Made by a program: the position numbers and the translations under genes
The notes under the pieces: generated by a model
Told to the model about the DNA's origin: nothing
Databases searched by the model: none
The model's input: only the letters and a program-made list of their open reading frames with translations
Assembly: GCA_011032825.1 (NCBI GenBank)
Contig: JAADJZ010000005.1
Span: forward strand, 315,001-379,000
Source of the DNA: Massariosphaeria phaeospora
Taxonomy: Eukaryota; Ascomycota; Dothideomycetes; Pleosporales
Length of the DNA stretch: 64,000 bases
Direction of reading: 5' to 3'
Shown here: positions 43,374 through 54,843 of the stretch, piece by piece
Position numbering within the stretch: the first letter of the stretch is position 1
Layout of the letters: each line of letters opens with the position of its first letter

Positions 43374-44610
43374 AGGGGGTGTCGGGGTCGGGCAGCTCTG
43401 CGGGACAGCTGGTAGTGCCTTCAGCTGTCGTCAGTGGTCGTTGGAAGAGTGAATCGAGGACAAAGTGCCGGGAGGGGGTGGTGGTGGTGCCGTCTGGAAG
43501 TGTCTGGGACGAAGAGTCGGCCAGGGATCTGAATGCGGGGAAGCCGCTACCCTGACTCAGCTAGCGCCAATGCGCGGCCAGGGTGTGCTTCCTCGCAATT
43601 CATCCTTCATCTACGCACACCATATAAGCCTGCACTGCACCTGCTCCAGATTGCGCCCTTTGCAGCTCCTGCAAGTCGTTGTTCTGCAAGAAACATTGCA
43701 TTGCTCCTCTCCAGGGCGGTGGACGGTCTCCCCCAAAGCGCTTCCTCGGACGTGGACCGGCCTTCATCGTCGACGCCGCCCTCCCGCCTTCGTGCTGTTT
43801 CCGTGCCACCCGGCGAACACGGCACAGCTGACTATTGGCGTCCAGCTGACAGGCCGCCGCTTGCTGGAGAGACGTCCGACGCCGGGCTGCTGGAAGCCTC
43901 GAACTAATACGCATGTGGGGACCCTGTGAGGCGTCTCACTGGTGGGGCATAGCGTGGACTTGGTCTGTCTGCTGACGTGCTTGTGCGTGGCTTTTAGGCT
44001 TCGAGAAGCTATCCAGCACCAAAGTGACTCGTTTCTCGTCTCAGTGATTGACGAAATTTTCCCGATTAACGAACTCATCTACATGCTTCATGCTTCATTC
44101 GTTTCAACGTCTGGCTTGTCCTGCGCGCCGATCAAGCTTCATCCGGATATCTTTACGTATAGTGCAGAGCCCGTCGATAACATGGTCGCTATAGCGTCGG
44201 GCTTGCAGGAGTTAACTCGGATGTTCGGGAGGCCAACAATAAAGCGGGCCAAGCGAGCTGCATCGCGTACGTATCCGGTTCTCAACAGTGGATATGATGC
44301 AGGTCTACCCGGTTTTCGACGATTCTGGATCGAGGTTGCACACGGGACGAAATCTTGTGCGACCCGACTCGGGTACGGGTGCGTGAGGTCTATCTGTGCT
44401 ACCCTTCTAGAACCCGTCTGAAGTGGGACGCCGGTGACTAGTGGCATGCATGTACTACCTAGGTAGGTATCTTTGGCCGGGGTATGGAGCACGTGAGCTT
44501 AGGTAATCTATCCGCTAAATACGTCACGTGATACAGTGGTTGCAAGGCATTACTAACTCAAAGTATAGGCACGCCAGACGCTATTTTCATGAGATAGTAT
44601 ACGGAACCAT
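43374..44610. other. Intergenic region
   Basis: About 1.24 kb between the factor's start and the 3' end of the next minus-strand gene. Overlapping frames at 43465-43929 and 43942-44421 show no domain. The left half probably holds the long promoter/5' UTR of the transcription factor. Confidence 0.4.
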
Positions 44611-45717
44611 CTACGCCGAGAACATATCCATCACCGCGGAGTAAACCACCAACAACACGCCCCCTCCCGGCCCAAACCTCAAGATCTTGGCCACATACCC
44701 CTTATACAACGCCCGAAACCCTTCCTCCTTCATCACAACCCCCAGACTCGGCCACGCCCACTGATACTTCCCCCGCACGCCCTGCACCTTCGCCACACTC
44801 TGAATCCGACTCTTCACCACATCCAGCGGCGTATTAAACGTCGTGCCCACAACGCCGCCCACAAACCCCGCCGCCAGATCATTGATCGTCTTCTGCGCCT
44901 TCGCATTTGCAGCCGTAGCAGGATCCGGGAGTTGGGTCCGCACCTGGAAGATGCAGCCAAAATATCCCGCGTTCCAGACGATATGCCGCCACAGCGTGGC
45001 CTCGAAGCCGTTGTACAGCGCTAGCGGGCCCTCCTGGCGCACGACTTTGACCACGCAGTCCAGAAGCCCGGTATATCGGCCTGCGTTCGACCGGTCCTGC
45101 AGCCGGATCTTGATGAGCTCGAAGGGTACTACGACGAGCGATTCCACTGCTCCTGCGCTCGCACCAGTGAGGATAGCGAGCGGTTGTGTGATTTCGGGTG
45201 CGTTGAGAAGCCGCTGGTAGAATGGGCTGAAGCTGTCGTTTGCGGAGAACTTGATCGCGCTGGATGCCTTCGTCAGCCGTGCCTCTGTCTAATTTCAACA
45301 TGAAAAAGCTCACTCACCGCTTCGGCACCTCCATCAGAATCGGCGCCGTGATGCCCCGATATAACCTCGAGAACCCCTCATTCCGTATGATCTTCCGGAA
45401 ACAATCGACGACACCTGTATATCCTTCCCCGTCGACAACCACACCATGTTGTAACTGAATGCGCGTTTTGACTACGTCGAGCGGGTACCTTGCTACGCTC
45501 TTAGCATCCAATACACACTCAACGTTTTCGACATCTCAGGAGGCTTGAGCACTCACATCACAGAGATCTAGGCATCGTTAGCAAGAGTTTGGCTTGACTT
45601 AAGGAAACAGGACGTGATGTGACGAACTTCGGAAATCCCCGCGATAGCACCAGCGGCGAACTGGTACCTGAATGGCAGCGCCTTCGCACTGTCCTGCTTC
45701 GCGACCTTGGGTGTCAT
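44611..45717 (-). CDS. Mitochondrial 2-oxodicarboxylate carrier (ODC type)
   Basis: Four exons on the minus strand: 45717-45628, 45567-45557, 45488-45318, 45259-44611; 306 aa. The second exon is only 11 nt and is needed to restore the first carrier signature, ISVMYPLDVVKTR. Three P-x-[DE]-x-x-[KR] motifs are present (PLDVVK, PFELIK, PLDVVK) with matching glycine motifs, as in SLC25 carriers. It resembles yeast Odc1/Odc2, which exchange 2-oxoadipate and 2-oxoglutarate across the inner membrane; in fungi this links matrix and cytosol for lysine metabolism and aromatic-derived dicarboxylates. Substrate is inferred from family resemblance. Confidence 0.88.
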
Positions 45718-46741
45718 AGCTACACAGCCGAAACGCAGAACCCACAATTCTAGTGTCAATATCGGACGATTCACCAAGTCGCGAATCCGAAACTCAAAAG
45801 CTCGAAACCCACAAAAGGCCCTCCACTCCACAACGAACGCGTCTTCCCACAACCCACCACCCCTCCCTTGCTCCCCAGCTCCCCAGCGCCTGCAAACCCA
45901 CCCATCCCTCCATCCACCCTATGCACGGAATACTTATCCGCCTGCCCACCAACCCCACCACACCACCACGAGCGAGAAAACCCCTCCCGTTCTGATGCAC
46001 GCCGCTGTGCGTTCAGGCAGGGATCAGTGGCTTTAGGGAAGATCGGTGGGGAGGGTGTGGTGTGTGCGGGATGTGGGGCTAGCGTGGGCGGCGGGGGTTT
46101 GTGGATGTGGGGCGTTTGATGGGAACGGAACGGTGAGGATGACGGATGGGGGACGGAGGCGTGAGGGTGAGGATGAGAGGTATGGTTACATGAAATTATA
46201 AGTGCTGGAGGGGAGAGGAGGGGATGGTAGCTTTGTAGGAGCGCGTTTGGGAGAGAGAACAGTGCTTGACTGGGTGTAGGTAGTTCCTCGCATTCAAAAC
46301 CTCCCCCGAACCAGTGCACGCGGAGAAAGTGACGCGTTGGTGAGCGATTGAGGAGTACAGTATTTCTGAACGTGCTCGAGCAGAGAGGTAAGAATGCGTG
46401 GCGCGCGTATGTCGCGGCTGGCTATCCGTGTCATCAAATTCAGTTGCAACGGGCAAAGTCTTTCGCGACGCAAATTCGTCGTCGATATGAGCCGAGATGG
46501 AATAAGTCGCACTCAACTTGCACCCCGAGTGCTTGTTTATCATAACTGCTTCTACAGGAGGCTGTCTCCTTTATAGCTATTAACCCTAACCATCCGCGCC
46601 TTGAAATTCTTTGTTCCAGCCTCGATATATAACGCCGGGAAATGCAGCATCTACCCCCTTTCCTTCTTCCTTCCCTACCTTCCCTCCCTTCGTTATTTCC
46701 CTCCTCCTTCTTCCTCTTCACATATCCCCTCTTTCCGTCAT
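45718..46741. other. Intergenic region
   Basis: About 1.0 kb. Mostly C/T-rich or G-rich simple composition, including a long pyrimidine tract at 46650-46740 just beyond the CoA-transferase 3' end. Frames here are composition artefacts. Confidence 0.4.
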
Positions 46742-48454
46742 CTACGCAACCGTGCCCCCCTCCCTCAACCCCCTTATACCCTCCTCATCATAGTCCAGCA
46801 ACTCCCTTAGCACCTCATCCGTATGCTGCCCGAGCAGCGGCGGCGGCGACCGGATCTTGGGCTCGGCGCGCGAGTACTTGACCGGGTGGTTGACGAGCTT
46901 CATGGGGCCGCAGGCCGGGTGCGTGATGTTTTCGATCATGTTGCGGGCGAGGACTGCGTTCGCGGGGTTAGGTTAGCAAACATAAATACATACAATACTA
47001 GACAGACCGGTCAACACATACCGTGTTCGTGATTCAGCGTGCCCTGGATGTCGTTCACAGCCGCGTACGGCATGCCGCTGCCGTCAAACACAGCCAGCCA
47101 CTCGGCCGTCGTCTTGGTCTTCAGCCGGTCCTCGACGAGGCGATCTAGCGTGTCGCGGTTCTGGACGCGCAGCGCGTTGGTGACGAAGCGCGCGTCGGTT
47201 TTCCATTCGGGGGCGCCGAGCTTGTCGCACAGAATGCCGTACAGTTTGTCGTTGCAGCCGCCGACGGCGATGTTGGTGTCGCCGGTTTTGTAGGCGCGGT
47301 AGGGGACCACGGAGGCTGTGCGTGATAGTCTTAGCAAGTGCGGGTGTGAAAAGTGAGTGTGACGCGGAAAAAGGCGGAAGGTAGTAGATGGGATGGGAGG
47401 GTAGGTACAACACAACGTACCATGCGCAGTGCCCCAGCGCCCGCTGTCCTTCTTGCCGCTGACCAGCCCACTACTTGCAATGTTCGCCAGACTCGCGACC
47501 TGGCAGTCACTCAAGCTCGCATCAATCCACTGCCCCAGCCCCGTGTCGCGCCGCGAATAAAGCGCCGCCAGCGTGCCAATCGCCGTGTACATGCCCGTCG
47601 TCAGATCCGTAACCGCAACGCCGACCTTGACGGGCGGGCCGTCCCTCTCGCCCGTGATGTGCATGAGGCCCATTTCCGCCTCGACCATAACGTCGTAGCC
47701 CGCGCGGTTGCTGTACGGCCCCGTTTGCCCGTAGCCCGTCACTGACGCGTAGATGAGCGAGGGGTTGAGCGCCGAGAGCGTCGCGTAGTCGAGCGAGTAT
47801 TTGGCCAGCGAGCCCGGGAGGTAGTTTTCTACGAGAACGTCGCATTTCTGGACGAGTTTGTGGATGATGTCGATGCCGGTGGGGTTGTTGAAGGAGAGGC
47901 CGAGGGACTTTTTGTTGCGGTTTACCTAGAGGGTGCCGGGTTAGCTGCGTAGGGGTGGAGTGGAAGGAGGCAGGAGCGACGAGACGTACGGAGAGGTAGT
48001 ATGCGCTTTCGCCTGGGAACTGGCGTTCGACGCCGTCAATGTACGGCGCATCTGGCGGGCCCCAAGACCGCGTATCGTCTCCTCGAGTAGGGTGTTCGAT
48101 CTTTATGATCTCGGCGCTACACCCAAAGTCAGCATCCTCCACCTCCAAACCCGCAGCCAGCAACATACCCCAGATCCCCCAATATCTGCGTACAATATGG
48201 CTAGTACCCGTCAGCAACACCTTCCTACACTCATACGCACCCCAAAACGGGAAATCACCTACCCCTGCAAGCACCCTAGTCATGTCCAGCACGCGTATCC
48301 CCGCCAACGGCAGCTTCTCCACCAACTTCTTGTCCACAGCCGGCGCCGCCCTCGCAATGCCCCTCGTCCAGCCCCTCGCCGCGGCGGACCCGCCAACCGG
48401 GCGCCACCCCCTAGTCGCCAACCTCGCACAACAGAGTCCAAAAGGCGAGTTCAT
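46742..48454 (-). CDS. Class III CoA-transferase, SUGCT/CaiB family, mitochondrial
   Basis: Six exons on the minus strand: 48454-48263, 48200-48169, 48116-47990, 47925-47421, 47315-47022, 46953-46742; 453 aa. The 32-nt second exon encodes PYCTQILGDLG, a conserved part of the family. The basic first ~40 residues look like a mitochondrial presequence. Family marks are VLDMTRVLAGPYC, EIIKIEHPTRGDDTRSWGPP, ENYLPGSLAKY, and the conserved Asp (D195) in GYDVMVEA, the expected acyl-enzyme residue. Closest in appearance to succinyl-CoA:glutarate-CoA transferase, which reactivates glutarate to glutaryl-CoA; other dicarboxylates are possible acceptors. Next to the dicarboxylate carrier gene on the same strand. 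Confidence 0.87.
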
Positions 48455-48915
48455 GATCAAATAACTGTGCTACCGCGACATTGCTACAGCGCTGAAGTTG
48501 ATATATCGACGACGCAGTCTCGGGGGCCGGATATTCGTGCCCCACATGTCGGATGTGGGGTCGCTAAAAAGGACGTCAGGAACATTTGCGCACGGACGGA
48601 TTTGGCTATGCCATGCAGAGAAGGTCATTGCCTTTGCGACAACTTATTGCGGGGAGCTTCATTTGATTTCAGCGTGAGCTGAGTGGGTGCTTCGTTTCGT
48701 GGAGCCTCTCAGAACCATGGTTGCAGGGTGGGAAAGGGAGGTAGTGGGAGATGGACTGGATTTGCATTGCTCATTATTGAGTAGACTAAATGTACTCGGT
48801 AGCTGGAGGCTGGATATATGGCATGGAGCTCGTTCACGAACAAGCTGTCGTAACGATGGGAAACAAAAACACCCCCTAACTGTGGTAAGAAGACCTCGAG
48901 GACGAAAAGGTAAAA
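48455..48915. other. Intergenic region
   Basis: 461 bases: CoA-transferase promoter and 3' flank of the homogentisate dioxygenase gene. No gene seen. Confidence 0.4.
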
Positions 48916-50928
48916 CTATTCCGCTGCGATAGCAGCAGTTGCAACGATTATCGCGTCTACATTTGTGAGCCTGGCCGTGGGAACATCCCCGTTCGTGAGA
49001 CCATCTCCGTTTGTGAGATCATCCGTAGGAACATCTCCGTTTGTGAGACCGTTCGTGGGAGCATCCTTGAAGCCGTTCATGGTGACTTCCGGCGTCACTT
49101 CAGCCTCTTTGGTCTCGTGCGTGCCGTTTATCTGAGGAGTGGACTCAGGAGCGGCCTCGGGAGCAGCCTCAATGACCTTCGTCTCCTTAACCTCGTGTGT
49201 GCCGTTCATATACGGCTTCAGTTCTTCCGAGTGAACGCCCTCGGTATTACTGGCATTAGCGCCGTGAGAGAAGCCGCCGATATAATAGGGAGCCAATCGC
49301 TTCTTTTCAGCGATTCGGTCTTGCTTCACGCGCGCAAGGAGCTCTCTCGCTTTCGGGTTTGCAGAGAAACGATCCTAAGACAACTGGTTAGATTTCATGA
49401 GTGAGATATTGTCCTAGAGTAGACTCACCGGAAGCGCGTCCCAGACTTTGTAGTCGGTTCCGTGCGTGCTGATAGTTCCGCAGCCAGTGCGGGCGTATTC
49501 TGTAAAGAGGAAAAGACGGCTCGTTTCGACCATGATGGTGAGTTGTTCTGTACACGTAAGTATAAACCTTCTTACTCTACATGAGCGTTCATACCAGTCA
49601 GAATCTTCTCGGGCTGGCTCTCATGGAGCCTCATGCCGTGCTGGTAACCCTCGTGGAATCCTCCATGAGGAGTGTGGCCGCCCTCGAAACTACCACCCCC
49701 GGGCAAGAACTCATCGCTGCGGCCAAGTCCAGATCCATAGAGACAGGCCAGGAACTCTGAAGCTGAGTTGCGGTGGAAGTACGGCAAGCGGAAGGTGTTC
49801 GTTGCGACATCCCACCTGGGGCCGAACCAGAGAAAGTCCGCCAGTGCTGTATTCGGGTCGCGGGATTTGGCAGTAAGAACGGTGAAGATGGAGGGATCGG
49901 TGTGGTCGATAGAGGTGGCGTTCTGTGACGAGAACTTGGTCAAGTCGTACTTGTAGGGAACGACATTCCCGTGCCAGGCGACGAGGTCGTACGGGCTGTG
50001 GTCTTGCTGGATAGCACAAAGCTGACCGTTCGTCTTGTTAACAATCAGCCAATCAGCGTGCAGGTCATCATCAATGGCTGCCACCGGGTAGAGGAAGTCG
50101 CGGGGGTTCGCTAGCCCGTGGCCACCAAGAGGGCCTAGGTCCGGGAGCTCCCACATTGATCCCCACACCTCGGTAATATAGCCTCGTGCAACCTGCGTAT
50201 CCGGGGCGAGGTTCAGAGAGAATCTAATTCCACGTTGGATCACGCAGATCTCGCCCGGCTGCAGGAATATCTTGCCCATTTCTGTCACAATGTCTAGGTT
50301 TCCTAGCTGGGCGCAGATAAGAAAGTCGCCGTCGGTGTTGCAAAATGCTCGTCGGTCCATGCTTGAGTTGATCATGTACACATACAGAGCAAGACCCTCC
50401 TTGATGTTGGGGTCGCCGCTTCCGGCGAGTGTGTGTAGACCATCGGCAAAGTCAATCTTGTCCTCATCCTTTGGGAGCGGGAAGGGGTGCCACTCGGCTT
50501 GCTCGGGAAGGGTGGCCACCGTGGGGTTGACCGAGAGGAAGCAGTTCTGGATGTTGGACTTTGAGTGGAAGGGCACATATCCATCTGCATGCAATTAGCA
50601 ATGCAAGTAATACTATTGAGGGCAGCTGCTTACTATGGGCAGCCGCTGGCCGTGCGCGGTACATGTAGGTGCTGAAGTTGGCGTGCCGTGGGGCAGCGAA
50701 CGCTGAGTATGTGATGCCCTCTACGTATAGGCCGAATCGAACTTCTTGGGGGTTGTTCTGCGCAACGGGTAGTGTCCCGGGGATCACCTCTGATTGATGA
50801 CGGTTTCCCCATCCCGCCTGGTATTCGTAGGGGTCGTTCGCGCGGGTGGGCTTCAGCCGCTGGAGGTCCGTATAGTGGAAGGCCTTCTGAGGGTCGGTGA
50901 TAAGCGTGCGTTCTTTGAATTCCTGCAT
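48916..50928 (-). CDS. hmgA: Homogentisate 1,2-dioxygenase with C-terminal extension
   Basis: Four exons on the minus strand: 50928-50634, 50584-49595, 49547-49429, 49374-48916; 620 aa, against about 445-450 in usual homologues. It opens the homogentisate ring to maleylacetoacetate in phenylalanine/tyrosine/phenylacetate breakdown. The cupin core is intact: GFGN-like YQAGWGNRHQSE near the start, PYFHRNSASEF with iron ligands H369 and E375, and HTPHG with H405. After about residue 490 the protein continues for ~110-130 residues rich in Asn, Gly, Thr, Glu, with repeated NGTHE[VT]KE and LTNGD[GV]..LTNGDVPT units. All introns are 47-54 nt. The extension has no recognised domain and may be disordered. 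Confidence 0.93.
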
Positions 50929-51400
50929 ATTGATTGATGTATGTAAAGTGTGCGATGGTGTATGTCTGTCCGCCATGAAAGATCCAGCCTTATATTGATC
51001 CATCCACATCGTCGGATTGGCTACCCGCGGATTTGCCGTAGCTGTGCCGTATCTGTGCCCCAGCTGAATGGTGTGGATGGCGCCTGATGTGGGGCGAGTT
51101 AGTCTTGACACAACGTCGCGCACTCGCGGGGTTTCACGCTGTGTCTCGACCAAAAGCTGTGCCGCTCATGTCAAGCGGTCCCAGACTGCGGATGGACTGC
51201 GAATGCTGAATAAGTCGAACCCGGCCAGCGGGGAGCCCATAGATGAAGCAATACGGCATTTCATCTATGACCCTTGCAATTCTGAAGCGAACGCCTGTCG
51301 TACTGACACCTACTGTGCGGTCCCAGATTCGGCCGTCTCAACTGAACCCGATTACCAAGATAAGAAGCCGCGCTTTATATGCATACGTAAGATGAGCTGA
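50929..51400. other. Promoter region of homogentisate dioxygenase
   Basis: 472 bases between the dioxygenase start and the 3' end of the lyase gene. No gene seen; no TATA box obvious. Confidence 0.35.
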
Positions 51401-52831
51401 CTATTTGGATGAGGCGAGAACCTCGTCTACCATGAGCCCGCAAGAACCGAGATAGTTCTTCGCATCGCATAGTGCGCTCAGATCCTCATTGGATATCTTG
51501 CCCGTCACCTCAGACCGCGTTTGTAAAGCATCCAACAAGCTTGTGTCGTTCTCAATGCTTTCCCTGCATGCCTCGTATACGATGTCGTGAGCTTTTTGTC
51601 GTCCCACATGTGGAGCCAGCCCCATCATGACTGCCTCCGCTACAATGAGCCCTCTCGTTGAATAGAGGTTCTTGAGCATCTGCTTCGAATTCACGACGAG
51701 GCCAGCTAGAGCAAAGTCCGCCTGGTACAGCGCACCCACTGCAATGACAAAGCTCTCGGGAACAGCGACCCACTCTAAGTGCCATGGCCCCGACGCTCGC
51801 TCGAAATCAGAGACCATGCCGTCGAGTACCAACCCCGCATTGGAGCGAAGGATCTTAGAAGCCGCCAAGATGACCTCGCTCGAAATAGGGTTGCGTTTCT
51901 GGGGCATAGTGGAGGAAGCTCCGCGGTGGGGTACAAACGGTTCCGACACCTCGGACAGCTCGTTCGAAGACATGATGATAATGTCAAGAGCGAGCTTGCC
52001 CAGACTTCCTCCAACGAGAGCTAGAAAGTTGGTGATCTCAGCCACGCCATCGCGTGCAACATGCCATGTGATGGGTGGATCGGTCAGACCAAGGTCCTTG
52101 GCCATCTCTTTGCGAACTCTAATACCCTCGTCTCCCGAGCCCAAGGAGGCCAATGACCCTGCAGCTCCTCCGAATTGAACCATCAAAGCGCGTGGCTTCA
52201 GCTGCTCAAGACGTTCCAGGTGGCGCTGAAAGCCAGATAGCCAGATAGCGCATTTGTGGCCGAAGGTGATTGGCAATGCGTGCTGCAAGTGGGTGCGGCC
52301 AGCCATTGGCGTGTCCCGGTGCTTCTTGGAAAGCATTTCGAGGTTGGAAATGACGGAGCGAAGAGTCTTCTCGACAATTTCCAGACCCTCCTTCATCTGC
52401 AACATGCTTGCCAGATCCATGATGTCTTGAGTTGTAGCTCCCCAATGCACATATCGGCCGGCCTCGTCGCCGCAGGATGCTGACAGCTGTCGAACCAACG
52501 GGAGGATAGGGTATCCGACAATCTCAGTCTCCCGACGCAACCGGTCGTAGTCCAGTTTGATTTCTTTCGACTTTGTAGTCACTACTTCACCGATGTGCGA
52601 GGGAATTACATTGCAGCGTGATTGAGCTCGCGCAAGTGCTGTTTCAGCATCGACACATCGGTGCATGTAAGCCTTGTCGTCGAAGACCTTTCGGATATCA
52701 TCGGTGCCAAATAAGGTCCTGAAGATGACGGAATCGATGGCACTCACACTACCCAGCGAGCGGCGCTGGATGGCGGAGACTTTGGGAAATGAGCGTACGG
52801 AGGCGCGGGAGGCACAGCGAAGGATAAACAT
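51401..52831 (-). CDS. PcaB-like lyase (fumarase/aspartase superfamily)
   Basis: Intronless, 476 aa. N-terminal ~30 residues are basic and Ser-rich, a likely mitochondrial presequence. Superfamily marks are HWGATTQDIMD, GRTHLQHALPITFG and the signature loop GASSTMPQKRNP. The order LQHALP, QFGGAAGSLASLG and LAEAVMMGLAPHVGR-like C terminus resembles bacterial 3-carboxy-cis,cis-muconate cycloisomerase (PcaB) more than adenylosuccinate or argininosuccinate lyase. The classical fungal enzyme for that reaction is an unrelated beta-propeller, so this protein may have another substrate or a bacterial origin. It lies between homogentisate dioxygenase and a thiolase on the same strand, supporting a catabolic role. 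Confidence 0.82.
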   Translation of the reverse strand: MFILRCASRASVRSFPKVSAIQRRSLGSVSAIDSVIFRTLFGTDDIRKVFDDKAYMHRCVDAETALARAQSRCNVIPSHIGEVVTTKSKEIKLDYDRLRRETEIVGYPILPLVRQLSASCGDEAGRYVHWGATTQDIMDLASMLQMKEGLEIVEKTLRSVISNLEMLSKKHRDTPMAGRTHLQHALPITFGHKCAIWLSGFQRHLERLEQLKPRALMVQFGGAAGSLASLGSGDEGIRVRKEMAKDLGLTDPPITWHVARDGVAEITNFLALVGGSLGKLALDIIIMSSNELSEVSEPFVPHRGASSTMPQKRNPISSEVILAASKILRSNAGLVLDGMVSDFERASGPWHLEWVAVPESFVIAVGALYQADFALAGLVVNSKQMLKNLYSTRGLIVAEAVMMGLAPHVGRQKAHDIVYEACRESIENDTSLLDALQTRSEVTGKISNEDLSALCDAKNYLGSCGLMVDEVLASSK

Positions 52832-53204
52832 AACGATTAAACGCTTGAAAGTAGCAATAACGATATGACTAGATATGTACAGAAGGAAAGAGGCAAGGAA
52901 ATCTACGGAAACGACAGCGATGTGAGAGCCGAGCAGCGGAAAATGTGGTGGAGAGCTTGTGTGGGGTATCGTCAGGGGGCAGATGCGGCACCGTGCGACG
53001 TTAGTTCCAAATGGGACTAACGGCCGTCCGTTGTTCCGGACGCGCCTTTCTCGCGTCTCTCCCCTCCACTTCTCTCAACCTTGGGACGCCAACGAACATC
53101 TTGCGGGTCACTCCTCACTATATGCGTCATTAATGGCGGGTCTGCGGTGGTGCAAGGTTTGATTTGAATTCATCATGCTTGGGTGCGCAGCTGTCTCTAG
53201 CTAT
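52832..53204. other. Intergenic region
   Basis: 373 bases: lyase promoter and thiolase 3' flank. No gene or repeat seen. Confidence 0.35.
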
Positions 53205-54538
53205 CTATGACTCTCTGACAAACAGTGACGCGACACCGAGTCCTGTACTAGCACACATGCTCACAATTCCGATCTCCTTGTCCTGGCGCCGCAGCTCCCC
53301 AAATAGGGTTGCAGTTTGACGAGCGCCTGTGGCACCGGTGGGATGGCCCAGCGCGATGGCCCCTCCGTTGGGGTTGACCCTTTCTTCATCCAAACCGAGC
53401 TCGCGAATGCACGCAATCGTCTGACTGGCAAAGGCTTCATTCAGCTCAATGATGTCGATGTCCTTCTGCTCAACGCCAGTATACTTATACAGTGCTGGAA
53501 TGGCGTAGATGGGGCTCATTCCCATCTCGTCCGGCGCACAGCCTTTGACCTGAGTGCCAACGAAGCGGCCTAAAGGCTTCAGGCCACGCTCTTCAGCCCA
53601 TGACCGTCGAGCCAGGATCACAGACGACGCGCCATCTGATATCTGGGACCTAAAACGAAAAGTCAGCTAGGTGTCATAATCCGGGTACGTCCATGGCACA
53701 TACGAGTTCCCTGCGGTGCTTTTTCCATTTTCCCCGAAGACAGGTTTCAGCGTCGAGATTTTCTCGAATGTCAAACCGTGCCGGATGCCGTCGTCTTTGG
53801 TCACTTCGAATCCAGCGGGCTGGCCCGTCGACTCCTCAGTTCGTTGGACTGTCACAGGTACAATCTCCCAGTCGAAACGGCCCTCTTTCTGGGCATTGCT
53901 GGCTCTCGCATGGCTCCTGACCGCATATTCGTCTTGAGCTTTGCGGTCGACGCCATATCTCTTAGCCACGTTCTCCGACGTCATGCCCATCGGCATCAGA
54001 CAGTCTCGTGCGTCTTTGACTGGAGAGCCCATCAGAGTGGGGGATACATCTGAGGGGATGCCTCTCGAGCCATAATTCCTGGACATACTCTCGACTCCTC
54101 CCGCAAGCGCAACATCGATCTGGCCGACCATGATGGAGTGTGATAGATGGGTGATGGCCTGGAGACTACTGGAGCACTGGCGATTAACCGTGTGAAACGT
54201 CGTCGAATTGGGGAATCCAGCATGGTTCAGCGCCATTCTCCCTGTCTTAGCGAACCCAAGCTCCGCGAGAACATTGCCAATCATCACGTCGTTGACATCC
54301 CCTAGCTCGATGTTGGCGCGCTGTACCGCAGCCTTCATCACCTTCGATCTTGTCAGCTTCTCAGTCTCTTAGACCTGTTTTAAGGTTAACTTACCGGCAT
54401 CAATATATCTTCTGGGTGCGCATCTTTATAGCCGCCTTTGAAACTGCGATTGATGGGTGACCTCACAGTTGACAGGAGCACTACATCGTTCGGACTCTTC
54501 TGCAGCACACTCCGCGCCACCCTGTTGAAAGACGCCAT
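53205..54538 (-). CDS. Acetyl-CoA acyltransferase (3-oxoacyl-/3-oxoadipyl-CoA thiolase)
   Basis: Three exons on the minus strand: 54538-54395, 54341-53704, 53649-53205; 408 aa. Complete thiolase: nucleophilic C104 in NRQCSSSLQ, conserved TAGNSSQISDGAS at the exon 2/3 junction, NEAFASQ, GHPTGATGAR with H363, and C393 in CASTGLG. The N terminus (SFNRVARSVLQ) could direct it to peroxisome or mitochondrion. Thiolases cleave 3-oxoacyl-CoAs with CoA. Given the adjacent maleylacetate reductase-like and 3-oxoacid CoA-transferase genes, 3-oxoadipyl-CoA or acetoacetyl-CoA are the likely substrates. It is divergent from the 54844 gene. Confidence 0.9.
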
Positions 54539-54843
54539 GTTCAAATTCGAAGAGATTGAGGAGTGCTAACATGTCTACAAGCAAACGGCGATGCACGGAT
54601 TATTGCTTAGCCGAAGGATCAGAGCGCAAACTGCCGCTTCGGAGCGGAAATGCAGGGGCGGTGGCGGGGCAGAAAAAGTATGTGGGGCGAGCTCGGAGCT
54701 ACCCCTCCATGACGAATCACCAAGTATTGCAACCAGATTACTGAGTCTGAAAGTCTGGAAGTCTGGGAACTTGGATGAGAGCGAAGGGGTTGCAGTTCCT
54801 GTTCTCCTGGTTATTCAAATCTTCTCAGCGACGGTCCTGCATC
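54539..54843. promoter_or_regulatory. Shared promoter region of thiolase and maleylacetate reductase-like genes
   Basis: 305 bases separate the two divergent start codons. Includes CGGAAATGCAGGGGCGG-like GC-rich words that could bind zinc-cluster factors, but no site is certain. Co-expression is inferred from arrangement. Confidence 0.4.

Noticed and set aside
43942..44421. 159-codon plus-strand frame
   Set aside because: No domain or splice support; lies in the transcription-factor upstream region.
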